64,000 nt of DNA from Mycobacterium paraterrae (GTDB lineage: Bacteria > Actinomycetota > Actinomycetes > Mycobacteriales > Mycobacteriaceae), in the NCBI RefSeq assembly GCF_022430545.2, contig NZ_CP092488.2:806001-870000 (forward strand), written 5' to 3'. The notes under the pieces are model-generated. The model did not search any database and was not told the origin of the DNA. It saw nothing but the letters and a program-made list of their open reading frames with translations. A program made the position numbers and the translations under genes. Below, piece by piece: positions 25,968-34,241 of this stretch; the first letter of the stretch is position 1; every line of letters begins with the position of its first letter.

Positions 25968-27377
25968 CTAGAAGGGCGGCGGTTCGTCTGACGACGCGCG
26001 GGCGTGGCGGAGTGCACGCTGCCGAGCGAGGCGTTCGTTGCGATTCTTGTTGCGCTCGGCGGTGATTCGCTGAGCACGCTGCTGGCTGCGCGTCCGGCTG
26101 CGGATCGGCATCATTGCGGTGCGGTCGCCGCAGCGGACGTCTACGTCCGGCGGCGGAGGCACGTCGCCGGTAGGCACCGTCAGCGCGGGAAACAGGATGG
26201 CGCTGCCGGGGCTGGTCACATAGGTCTGTCCCGAGGGCAGCGTCCAGATCACGGTTCCGTCAGCCAGCTGCCTGTCCTTCCAGCCCCAGAAGGTCTTGAG
26301 CAGGTGATGTTTTCGACATAGGCACTTCAGGTTGGAGGGATGGGTCGCTCCGCCCTCGGCGAATGGCACGCTGTGGTCGAGGTCGCAGCGGACCGCCGGC
26401 ACGTCACATCCCGGCGCTCGGCAGGTGAGGTCGCGGCAGCGGACGAAGTCGGCCAGGGCGGTTGACGGCGTGTACCGCGGTTCAGGGCCCGACGGAAAAC
26501 TCAACGGCCGCAACGTCGCCGATTTCGCCAGCTCGGCGATCACGTGCGGCGGTATCAACTCGTCCACCCCTGCCATGAAGCCAGGCGTGGTCCCGGTGCC
26601 GGCGACGCCGCCTTGGTCTGCCACCACGTGGATGACCACGTTGCGGTCGCGCAGGGAGTCCTGCGCCCGCGGGCAGTCCGGACCTCCGCACGTGCATCTC
26701 ATCCGATCGGCACCCGCGACCAAGGCGGTCAACGCATCGGCCCGGCGCTGCGCCGTAGTTCGCGGGTCAGCGTCACACACCGTGCCCGCCAGTTGATTCA
26801 AGCGGCGGTCCAGCGCCTGCGCGGTGCTGGCGAACACGTTGCCGTAGACCTCGGCGATGCCCGACAACGATGGCGAGACATTGAGATAGCGATCCTTGAC
26901 CTCTCTGTCCGCGCGACGAATCGCGTCGCGGTCCACCCGCGCGACGATCGCATCCACCCGCATCGACAATCGGCCACGCGTCAACGACGGCCAGCGCGGC
27001 GCCCGCACTGCGATCTCGTCGTCGACGGCGGCCAGCGCCTTTTCGTCGGTGATCAGCGCGGTGCGGGTAGCGATGACGTTGAACATTGCGTAGTTGATGT
27101 CGCCGGATGCCAGACACTCGCCGACCTTGGGCAGTCGCTCCCGCAATATCTCGGCGTCGCTCATGTACCTGGACGCCAATGCGCGGCTAATCCGAAGCGC
27201 GGCAGCCAGTTCGGCGGAGATCTCATCCCACGCGTCAGCGGCCCACTCAGAGCGGGGCCCATGCTGGCGGTACCGCAACTTCATCAGATCGGCGACCGCG
27301 TTGAGTCGCCGCGCGGTCGCCTGCGATTCCGCGCGCGCCGCCGAGCACGCTCGCTCGATCACATCATTTTCGAACAT
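25968..27377 (-). CDS. DUF222/HNH endonuclease-domain protein (13E12 family)
   Basis: 469 residues. The N-terminal about 300 residues are the DUF222 helical region (AADAWDEISAELAAALRIS, LPKVGECLASGDINYAM). A C-terminal HNH motif contains CDLDHSVPFAEGGATH and CLCRKHHLLKT, with Cys pairs that could bind zinc. The family is repeated in mycobacterial genomes; the nuclease target is unknown. The ATG at 27377 (MFEND) is typical for the family. The region between 27377 and 27409 holds nothing else. Confidence 0.8.
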   Translation of the reverse strand: MFENDVIERACSAARAESQATARRLNAVADLMKLRYRQHGPRSEWAADAWDEISAELAAALRISRALASRYMSDAEILRERLPKVGECLASGDINYAMFNVIATRTALITDEKALAAVDDEIAVRAPRWPSLTRGRLSMRVDAIVARVDRDAIRRADREVKDRYLNVSPSLSGIAEVYGNVFASTAQALDRRLNQLAGTVCDADPRTTAQRRADALTALVAGADRMRCTCGGPDCPRAQDSLRDRNVVIHVVADQGGVAGTGTTPGFMAGVDELIPPHVIAELAKSATLRPLSFPSGPEPRYTPSTALADFVRCRDLTCRAPGCDVPAVRCDLDHSVPFAEGGATHPSNLKCLCRKHHLLKTFWGWKDRQLADGTVIWTLPSGQTYVTSPGSAILFPALTVPTGDVPPPPDVDVRCGDRTAMMPIRSRTRSQQRAQRITAERNKNRNERLARQRALRHARASSDEPPPF

Positions 27378-27408
27378 ACATTCGATGGTGCCATATGCCA
27401 CCGACACG

Positions 27409-27774
27409 TCACGCCTTCGGACAGAACATCCCCAGGATTTGCTGACAGTTGCTTCGATCGATGACAAACGGCCCTGGGTCGGTCGGTGGTGGAGGCGGTG
27501 GCGGGGCGTCTCCAGCGAAGATCAGGTTGGAAACGTTGCCTTGGCCCGGCCACACATACCAGTAGGTATGGCACACATTGAAATCCCAATGCAAAGGGTC
27601 CGTCACATGATTGCCCGTCATGGGCGGCGGCTCCCCCGGGCACCAGTGACAGGGAGGTGTCAATGGATTGTTAGAGCAACCGTCGGCATACGCTACGGCA
27701 ATGTCGGTGGTCAGCAGGCCCGCGGCGATCGTGGCCGAAAGTAGCCCGGCGACAACGACTTTCTTCACACTCAT
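27409..27774 (-). CDS. Secreted Cys/Trp-rich protein, paralogue A
   Basis: 121 residues with a signal peptide (cleavage near YADG, residue 31). The mature part has CHWCPGEPPP, WDFNVCHTYWYVWPGQGNV and a Pro tract. It shares CPG, WD-x-x-VCHT-x-W and G-x-GN with its neighbour at 27841. Six Cys residues in the mature part suggest disulphides. The fold and role are unknown. It is downstream of paralogue B in the same direction. Confidence 0.65.
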   Translation of the reverse strand: MSVKKVVVAGLLSATIAAGLLTTDIAVAYADGCSNNPLTPPCHWCPGEPPPMTGNHVTDPLHWDFNVCHTYWYVWPGQGNVSNLIFAGDAPPPPPPPTDPGPFVIDRSNCQQILGMFCPKA

Positions 27775-27840
27775 GCGCCCATTTTCGGCCCTACCGCCCG
27801 ATCACCGCATGGGGAAATCTCCCCATCTCTGACCAGCGGA

Positions 27841-28194
27841 CTACGGCGTCCCCGAACACATGAACGGGAATCCGCACGGCGGCTTCTGCGTAGCCTCCGG
27901 TGGCGGCGCATCGGGACCATCCCAGGTGCTGGGCCCGGCGTTGCCGTGCCCGTAATAGACGGTCCACCACGTATGGCAGACACTGGTGTCCCAGTTGACA
28001 TTTGCTCCCTGGTAAGGGCATCCGGGGCCAGGTCCCTGGGGGTGTCCTTCTTTTTGCCCTGGGCAACATGTCCACGGCCCGAAGTACGGTTCGGCCTGGG
28101 CGACAGGTGCTCCGACGCCCACCAGGGCCGCCGCGACGCCGCCTGACAACAGAGTTGCGCCGAGCATCTTCTTCACAGTGCGGTAGTGGGACAT
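27841..28194 (-). CDS. Secreted Cys/Trp-rich protein, paralogue B
   Basis: 117 residues with a signal peptide (cleavage after AQA near residue 34). Shared blocks with paralogue A are TCCPGQ, WDTSVCHTWWTVYYGHGNA and GPDAPPP. It probably arose by tandem duplication. The proteins are Gly/Pro-rich between the blocks. There is no known domain. Confidence 0.65.
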   Translation of the reverse strand: MSHYRTVKKMLGATLLSGGVAAALVGVGAPVAQAEPYFGPWTCCPGQKEGHPQGPGPGCPYQGANVNWDTSVCHTWWTVYYGHGNAGPSTWDGPDAPPPEATQKPPCGFPFMCSGTP

Positions 28195-28339
28195 GTTGTG
28201 GGCCTCGCTCGCTACTCGATGATGCGGGTAATGACGGAAAGGTAGGCGCGGCCGCTTGGCAGATTCTTAACGCGGCCAACTAGAACGTGTTTCAGAAATG
28301 TGGTTCCGCGGCCGCCGACGCCTTGTTACGGTGACCGCC

Positions 28340-29131
28340 GTGATCCTCGACAAATTCCGACTCGACGACCAAGTTGCCGTCGTCACCGGTGGCGGCCGTG
28401 GCCTCGGGGCAGCCATCGCGTTGGCGTTCGCCGACGTAGGTGCCGATGTCGTCATCGCTTCCCGCACCCGATCCGAACTAGAGGCCGTCGCTGAAAAGGT
28501 CCGTGCGGCCGGCCGACGGGCCCACATCGTCACCGCCGACCTGGCTCAACCCGAGGTCACCGCCGAGCTGGCCAGCCAGGCCGTCGAGGCGTTCGGTCGG
28601 CTCGACATCGTGGTCAACAACGTCGGCGGGACGATGCCCAACGGGTTGCTGACCACCTCGACGAAAGACCTCAAAAGCGCGTTCACCTTCAACGTGGCGA
28701 CGGCCCACGCGCTGACCACCGCCGCGGTGCCGCTGATGATCGAGCACTCCGGCGGCGGCAACATCATCAACATCACCTCGACCATGGGACGGGTCGCGGG
28801 CCGCGGCTTCGCCGCCTACGGCACCGCCAAAGCCGCGCTCGCCCATTACACCCGGCTGGCCGCGCTGGATCTCTGCCCGCGGGTCCGGGTCAACGCGATC
28901 GCACCCGGCTCGATTGCGACGTCCGCGCTCGACATTGTCGCGTCCAACGACGAATTGCGCGAGCCGATGGAGAAGGCGACACCACTGCGGCGACTCGGCG
29001 ATCCTGACGAGATCGCCGCTGCTGCGGTCTATTTGGCCTCACCCGCAGGTGGGTACCTGACCGGCAAAGTGATCGAGGTCGACGGCGGCATCACCTTCCC
29101 CAACCTCGACCTCCCGATTCCGGACCTGTGA
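28340..29131 (+). CDS. Short-chain dehydrogenase/reductase
   Basis: 263 residues in a classical SDR fold: cofactor motif TGGGRGLG, NNVGG, and the catalytic Ser, Tyr and Lys in INITSTMGRVAGRGFAAYGTAKAAL. Its substrate is unknown. The GTG at 28340 precedes ILDKFRLDDQVAVVTGG; another GTG three codons earlier is possible. It overlaps the next gene by 4 nt. The SDR plus DapB-like pair followed by mntH matches the order I recall for Rv0927c-Rv0926c-Rv0924c. Confidence 0.85.
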   Translation: MILDKFRLDDQVAVVTGGGRGLGAAIALAFADVGADVVIASRTRSELEAVAEKVRAAGRRAHIVTADLAQPEVTAELASQAVEAFGRLDIVVNNVGGTMPNGLLTTSTKDLKSAFTFNVATAHALTTAAVPLMIEHSGGGNIINITSTMGRVAGRGFAAYGTAKAALAHYTRLAALDLCPRVRVNAIAPGSIATSALDIVASNDELREPMEKATPLRRLGDPDEIAAAAVYLASPAGGYLTGKVIEVDGGITFPNLDLPIPDL

Positions 29132-30210
29132 GCATGGCCATCAAGGTCGCCGCCATCGGCACCGGCAATGTCGGCATTCACGCGCTCAGGGCACTGATCA
29201 CCAACCCGGACTACGAACTCACCGGGGTGTGGGTGTCGTCGGAAGCCAAAGCGGGCAAAGATGCCGGAGAGCTTGCCGGACTTGATATTTCGACCGGAAT
29301 CCTGGCATCCACCGACCTGAACGCCGTGCTGGCCACCGGGCCGCAGTGCGCGGTGTACACCGCGATGGCCGACAACCGGCTACCCGACGCGCTCGACGAT
29401 TACCGCCGCATCCTCGCCGCCGGCGTCAACATCGTCGGCAGCAGCGCCGTCTTTCTCCAGTACCCCTGGCAGACGCTGCCCGACAACATGCTCACGCCCA
29501 TCGAAGAGGCTGCGCGAGCAGGCAATTCGAGCTTGTTCGTCAACGGGATCGACCCCGGGTTCGCCAACGACTTGATCCCCCTGGCGCTGGCCGGCACGTG
29601 CCAGAGTGTTCAGCAGATCCGCTGCATGGAGATCGTCGACTACGCCACCTACGACAGCGCGACAGTCATGTTCGACGTGATGGGCTTCGGTAAACCGCTC
29701 GACGAGATTCCGATGCTGCTGCAACCCGGCGTGCTGAGCCTGGCATGGGGCTCGGTGGTGCGCCAGCTCGCGGCCGGCCTGGGTGTCGAACTCGACTCGG
29801 TCACCGAGAAACAAGAACGCGTCCCCGCTCCCGAGGACTTCGACATCGCGTCCGGACACATCCCGAAGGGCAGCGCCGCAGCGCTGAGATTCGAGGTGCA
29901 GGGCATCAAGGACGGCCACCCCGCCGTCGTTCTCGAACACGTCACCCGCTTGCGCGAAGACCTCTGCCCGGAGTGGCCGCAGCCGGCCCAGCCCGGTGGC
30001 TGCTACCGGATCGAGATCACCGGTGAGCCCTCGTACGCGGTCGACGTATGCCTGAGCAGTCCCAACGGTGACCACAACCATGCCGGCCTGGTCGCGACGG
30101 CGATGCGTGTCGTCAACGCGATTCCAGCCGTCGTGGCCGCGCCCGCCGGAATCCGCACCACGCTGGACCTGCCGCTGATCACCGGTCGCGGCCTCTACGC
30201 ACCCGCCTGA
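29128..30210 (+). CDS. DapB-N-like NAD(P)-binding protein
   Basis: 360 residues. A Rossmann start (KVAAIGTGNVGIHALRAL) resembles dihydrodipicolinate reductase, followed by conserved blocks FVNGIDPGFANDLIPLAL and EIVDYATYDSATVMFDVMGFG. It is longer than true DapB and belongs to the mycobacterial group usually found beside an SDR, so a role in ketone or amino-acid-like metabolism is possible, but lysine synthesis is unlikely. The start GTG overlaps the SDR stop; an ATG two codons later is also possible. Confidence 0.75.
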   Translation: MSMAIKVAAIGTGNVGIHALRALITNPDYELTGVWVSSEAKAGKDAGELAGLDISTGILASTDLNAVLATGPQCAVYTAMADNRLPDALDDYRRILAAGVNIVGSSAVFLQYPWQTLPDNMLTPIEEAARAGNSSLFVNGIDPGFANDLIPLALAGTCQSVQQIRCMEIVDYATYDSATVMFDVMGFGKPLDEIPMLLQPGVLSLAWGSVVRQLAAGLGVELDSVTEKQERVPAPEDFDIASGHIPKGSAAALRFEVQGIKDGHPAVVLEHVTRLREDLCPEWPQPAQPGGCYRIEITGEPSYAVDVCLSSPNGDHNHAGLVATAMRVVNAIPAVVAAPAGIRTTLDLPLITGRGLYAPA

Positions 30211-30217
30211 CGGTTTC

Positions 30218-30261
30218 GGCTAACCTAACTTTTCTATTCGTCGAACGAAAGTGAGTTAGGT
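30218..30261 (+). promoter_or_regulatory. DtxR/MntR-like operator overlapping the mntH start
   Basis: GGCTAACCTAA (30218-30228) matches one half of the DtxR/IdeR-type consensus. ACCTAACT (30223-30230) and AGTTAGGT (30254-30261) form a perfect 8-bp inverted repeat around 23 bp, reaching into the mntH GTG. The manganese regulator MntR is a DtxR-family protein and is known to repress mntH in mycobacteria, so this is its probable site. Confidence 0.5.
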
Positions 30262-31492
30262 GGCCTCGGTTACCCGCGCCCGGTTGAAGACCGGGTGGTA
30301 TCTGCTCGGCCCTGCCTTCGTCGCAGCCATTGCCTACGTCGACCCGGGTAACGTCGCCGCGAACATCAGCGCGGGCTCGCAGTTCGGCTTCTCGCTGCTG
30401 TGGGTCATCGTGCTGGCCAACATCATGGCCGGCCTGGTGCAGTACCTGTCGGCCAAGCTCGGGCTGGTCACCGGCCGGACCCTGCCCGAGGCGATTGGGG
30501 ACAAGCTGAATCGCCCTGTCAGGCTGACGTTTTGGCTGCAGGCCGAGGTCGTCGCAATGGCCACCGATGTCGCTGAGGTGATCGGCGGGGCGATCGCGCT
30601 ACACATCCTGTTCGCGCTGCCGTTACTGCTGGGTGGAGCGCTCACCGGCGTCGTGTCGCTGCTGCTGTTGCGCGTGCAGGACCAGCGCGGACAGCAGATC
30701 TTCGAGCGCGTCATCACCGGGCTGCTGATGTTGATCGCAATCGGATTCACCGCAAGCTTTTTCGTGTCGACGCCGCCGCCGGGTGACGTGGTCGGTGGCC
30801 TGATCCCGGGCTTCCACGGTAAGGAAAGTGTGCTGCTGGCCGCCGCCATCCTGGGCGCCACGGTGATGCCCCACGCGGTGTATCTGCACTCCGGGCTCGC
30901 CCGTGACCGACACGGCCATCCCGACGCCGGGGAGGAGAGGCGCCTGTTGCTGCGCATCACCCGGGTAGACGTCGGGTTGGCAATGGTCGTCGCGGGCGGG
31001 GTGAACGCGGCCATGCTGCTCGTCGCCGCACTGAACATGCGCGGGCACGGCGACATCAGCTCGATCGAGGTGGCCTACGCGGCCGTGCGCGACACCGTAA
31101 GCCCGGTCATCGCCGCCCTCTTCGCGGTCGGCTTACTGGCCTCGGGGCTGGCGTCCGCCTCCGTCGGCGCCTACGCCGGAGCAATGATCATGCAGGGTCT
31201 GATGCACCGCTCGATCCCGATGGTGTGGCGCAGGCTGGTGACATTGGCGCCGGCGTTGTTGATCCTGGGTTTGGGATTCGATCCGACGCGCACGCTGGTG
31301 CTTTCTCAAGTCGTTCTCTCGTTCGGAATCCCGTTCGCGCTGCTTCCGCTGGTCCGGCTGACCAGCAGCCGCGCGCTGATGGGAGACGACGTCAATCACC
31401 GCGTCACCACGGCCCTCGGCTGGGTGATCGGCACGCTGATCAGCCTGCTCAACGTCGTGCTGATCTACCTGACGGTCAGCGCCAAAGGCTAG
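30260..31492 (+). CDS. mntH: Nramp-type Mn2+/H+ symporter MntH
   Basis: 410 residues with about 11 membrane helices. The Nramp metal-binding segments are visible: VDPGNVAANISAGSQFG in helix 1, and VMPHAVYLHSGL in helix 6. It imports manganese (and possibly iron) driven by protons. The GTG start lies inside the inverted repeat described at 30218. The 3' end overlaps a small convergent gene. Confidence 0.9.
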   Translation: MASVTRARLKTGWYLLGPAFVAAIAYVDPGNVAANISAGSQFGFSLLWVIVLANIMAGLVQYLSAKLGLVTGRTLPEAIGDKLNRPVRLTFWLQAEVVAMATDVAEVIGGAIALHILFALPLLLGGALTGVVSLLLLRVQDQRGQQIFERVITGLLMLIAIGFTASFFVSTPPPGDVVGGLIPGFHGKESVLLAAAILGATVMPHAVYLHSGLARDRHGHPDAGEERRLLLRITRVDVGLAMVVAGGVNAAMLLVAALNMRGHGDISSIEVAYAAVRDTVSPVIAALFAVGLLASGLASASVGAYAGAMIMQGLMHRSIPMVWRRLVTLAPALLILGLGFDPTRTLVLSQVVLSFGIPFALLPLVRLTSSRALMGDDVNHRVTTALGWVIGTLISLLNVVLIYLTVSAKG

Positions 31493-31694
31493 GGCGAGCG
31501 TCGGAGTCGTCGTACTTGCGGTGTTTCCCGCCGCTACCCAGTTCGATGAGTTCGTCGAGCAGGGCGTCCATCTGATCGGTCGACGGCATATCACCGCCGC
31601 GCTCGCGGTGCGCATCACGAACGCCTGCCAGCACTCGCAATTCACGCTCGATGGTGGCCCGGTCTCGGGTGCCGCCGTGGTTCATGCCGCTCAT
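31476..31694 (-). CDS. Small charged protein of unknown function
   Basis: 72 residues, acidic/basic helical: TIERELRVLAGVRDAHRERGG, MPSTDQMDALLDELIELGSGGK. It overlaps the mntH end by 17 bp. Composition and an ATG start make it a reasonable small gene, but the family is not recognised. Confidence 0.5.
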   Translation of the reverse strand: MSGMNHGGTRDRATIERELRVLAGVRDAHRERGGDMPSTDQMDALLDELIELGSGGKHRKYDDSDARPSLWR

Positions 31695-31809
31695 CGACCG
31701 ATCTTTTCACCTCGGGCCGTCGCATTCGCGCCACGACTCACGGATTTAACCTTGCGCTCAGACGTCGTTCGCAGCGAAGTAGATATTTCGCTCGGCTAAC
31801 ATCGACGTC

Positions 31810-32874
31810 GTGACGCAGCGGCGCCGTCATTCCTATTTCGCATATGGGTCCAACCTGTGCGTGCACCAGATGGCGCGGCGGTGTCCCGAGGCCGTGAATC
31901 CGCGGCGGGCCGTGCTCGCCGACCACGACTGGCTGATCAATCAGCGCGGGGTGGCCACCGTCGAACCGTTGCAAGGCACCTCGGTGCACGGCGTCGTCTG
32001 GGACGTGTCCGACCACGACCTGACGGCGCTGGACAGTGCCGAAGGCGTACCGGTGCGCTACCGCCGTGACGAGGTGACCGTGCAGACCGAAGAGGGGCCC
32101 GCGGAGGCCTGGGTCTACATCGACCCCCGGGTGAACCTCGGGCCGCCGCGACCGGGCTACCTGGAACGCATCATCGACGGAGCGGAGCATCACGGCCTGC
32201 CGCGGCACTGGATCGACTTCCTGCGCCGATGGGATCCCGCGCGGTGGCCACGCCCGCGACCACGGCCGGAAACGCCCGCACCGCAATCGTTTTCCGAACT
32301 GCTCGCCGACGACGAGGTAGTCGAGGACAGCCGGCTCCGGTCACGCTTCGGCTTCCTGGCGATTCATGGCGGCGGCCTGGAACAGATGACCGATGTGATC
32401 GCCGAGCGTGCCGCCGACGAAGCCGGCGCGTCGGTGTATGTGGTCCGGCATCCTGATCGGTATCCACACCACCTCGCGTCGGCGCGCTACGTTCGCGAAG
32501 AGTCCCCGCGACTGGCGGAGTTCCTGGACCACGTCGACGTCGCGGTGTCATTGCACGGCTACGGGCGGATCGGCCGCGCCACACAACTGCTGGCCGGTGG
32601 CGGCAATCGCGCGCTGGCCGCCCACGTCGCCGGGCACCTGCGGCTCCCCGGCTATCGCGTCGTCACCGACATCGACGAGATACCGCCCGAGCTGCGCGGC
32701 CTGCATCCGCAAAACCCGGTGAACCAGACCCGTTACGGCGGAACCCAATTGGAGCTGCCGATCCGGGTCAGGGGCATCAGCCCCCGCAGCCCGTTGCCCG
32801 GCGCCGACGGATTGTCGCCGGTGACGGCCGATCTGGTGCGGGGCCTGGCGGCCGCGGCGCGTTCGTGGCAATAG
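31810..32874 (+). CDS. Fusion: gamma-glutamylcyclotransferase-like plus poly-gamma-glutamate hydrolase-like
   Basis: 354 residues. The N-terminal about 140 residues have the cyclotransferase signature YFAYGSNLCVHQMARRCP and the later VPVRYRRDEV. From about residue 180 the chain fits the poly-gamma-glutamate hydrolase family (PF05908-like): LAIHGGGLEQMTDVIA, VSLHGYG, GLHPQNPVNQ, LELPIRVRG. Both halves act on gamma-glutamyl linkages or their products, so a bifunctional gamma-glutamyl-peptide enzyme is plausible (inference). The GTG start is clean. Its position next to mntH fits the Rv0923c region as I recall it. Confidence 0.7.
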   Translation: MTQRRRHSYFAYGSNLCVHQMARRCPEAVNPRRAVLADHDWLINQRGVATVEPLQGTSVHGVVWDVSDHDLTALDSAEGVPVRYRRDEVTVQTEEGPAEAWVYIDPRVNLGPPRPGYLERIIDGAEHHGLPRHWIDFLRRWDPARWPRPRPRPETPAPQSFSELLADDEVVEDSRLRSRFGFLAIHGGGLEQMTDVIAERAADEAGASVYVVRHPDRYPHHLASARYVREESPRLAEFLDHVDVAVSLHGYGRIGRATQLLAGGGNRALAAHVAGHLRLPGYRVVTDIDEIPPELRGLHPQNPVNQTRYGGTQLELPIRVRGISPRSPLPGADGLSPVTADLVRGLAAAARSWQ

Positions 32875-32901
32875 ATCTGACAACACAATCGGAGGTGGCC
32901 G

Positions 32902-33720
32902 ATGGCCGACAAGGACTTACGGTTTTCGCTGGGCATTCACGCGGCCAAGTCGCTGCCCGCCTTACGGGACAAGGTGAAGCGCTACGAGGACCTTGGCTTC
33001 GACGCCTTGCACCTGCCCGATCACCTCGGCGCTCCGGCACCCTTTCCGGTCCTGACTGCCATCGCGTCGGCGACGTCGCGAGTGCGGCTGGGTACCTATG
33101 TGCTCAACGCCGGGTTCTACAAGCCCGCCCTGCTCGCACGTGACGCCGGCGAAGTCGACCAGCTCAGCGGCGGACGACTCGACCTCGGCCTCGGCGCCGG
33201 ATACGTGCGTGAGGAATTCGAGGCAGCCGAGCTGCCGTACCCCACCGCGCGGGAGCGTGTCGACTACCTCCAGCACGTCACCGTGTACATGAAAAAACAC
33301 CTGCCGACCGTGCCAATCCTGATCGCGGGCAACGGAAATCGGCTGCTGACGATCGCGGCCCAGCATGCCGACATCATCGGGTTGACCGGCGCGAGCTCCG
33401 GTGACGCCGCCGACCCGCTGGCCGAGCGCGTCGACTTCGTCCGCAACGCCGCGGGCGAACGGTTCGCCGATCTCGAGCTGAACCTCGCAATCACCGCCGT
33501 CCCGTCCGGCGACTCGGAACAACCCGACCTCGCGCTGACCCGCCGATTCGTCGACCTGTCCGACGAGCAGCTGCTCGCTCTGCCCTCAGTGCTGGCGGGA
33601 TCACCGCGCGGTATCGCCGACACCCTGCTCGGCTACCGCGAGAAGTACGGGTTGACGTCGTTCACCTTCCAGGAAAACCACGTCGACACGATCGCAAAAG
33701 TGATCGCCGAAGTCCGCTGA
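32902..33720 (+). CDS. LLM-class F420-dependent oxidoreductase
   Basis: 272 residues in a luciferase-like barrel. Signatures: GFDALHLPDHLGAPAPFPVL, GRLDLGLGAGYVREEFEAA, VPILIAGNGNRLLTIAAQHAD. F420 is the expected cofactor. The ATG has a GGAGG ribosome-binding site 6 nt upstream. A second member of the family is at 14707. The substrate is unknown. Confidence 0.85.
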   Translation: MADKDLRFSLGIHAAKSLPALRDKVKRYEDLGFDALHLPDHLGAPAPFPVLTAIASATSRVRLGTYVLNAGFYKPALLARDAGEVDQLSGGRLDLGLGAGYVREEFEAAELPYPTARERVDYLQHVTVYMKKHLPTVPILIAGNGNRLLTIAAQHADIIGLTGASSGDAADPLAERVDFVRNAAGERFADLELNLAITAVPSGDSEQPDLALTRRFVDLSDEQLLALPSVLAGSPRGIADTLLGYREKYGLTSFTFQENHVDTIAKVIAEVR

Positions 33721-33745
33721 CGGCCCGATTCCGTATGGTGGTTTG

Positions 33746-34237
33746 ATGCGCTACAACCCGCCCCCCAACTGGCCAAAGCCCCCCAAGGGCTGGGCGCCGC
33801 ACCCGGACTGGTCACCGGACCCGGCGTGGCCGCCGCCACCCCCGGGCTGGCGGCTCTGGATCGACGACGAAGACGGCCCGGACGCACCAGCAGCGCTCGG
33901 GCGGCTGAAGCACGACGGTGACGACGGCGAATACTTCGGCGACGAGAACGCGTGGGCCGACGATGCCGGACCCTCACGGGTTGCCGACGAGGTGCACGAC
34001 GGGGTAACGGCGCTGCCGCCGCAACCGACCGAGGTCGCACCCGAAGAGCTTGCGGTGCAACACCTCGGGCAGCATGCGACGGTCAAATGGGAAGACGAAC
34101 GCCACTACGCCGTCGGCACGATTCTGGCCGTCTCGGCCGACGCGGCGGAGGTGCGCCTCAAACTCGACGGCATCGACGAGCCGATCGCCTTCCCGCGCGA
34201 TACGCCCGGCAGCCCGCGGTTACTGGTCTGGATCTAA
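33746..34237 (+). CDS. Protein with Trp/Pro-rich N-terminus, function unknown
   Basis: 163 residues. The first about 40 residues carry spaced Trp/Pro motifs (PPNWPKPPKGW, PDWSPDPAWPPPPPGW) like the short repeats found at the ends of actinobacterial membrane or secreted proteins. An acidic linker follows. Residues about 95-163 form a small beta-rich module (ATVKWEDERHYAVGTILAV, AEVRLKLDGIDEPIAFP). No signal peptide is seen. The stop is 4 nt before the probable CobW start. Confidence 0.6.
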   Translation: MRYNPPPNWPKPPKGWAPHPDWSPDPAWPPPPPGWRLWIDDEDGPDAPAALGRLKHDGDDGEYFGDENAWADDAGPSRVADEVHDGVTALPPQPTEVAPEELAVQHLGQHATVKWEDERHYAVGTILAVSADAAEVRLKLDGIDEPIAFPRDTPGSPRLLVWI

Positions 34238-34241
34238 GACC

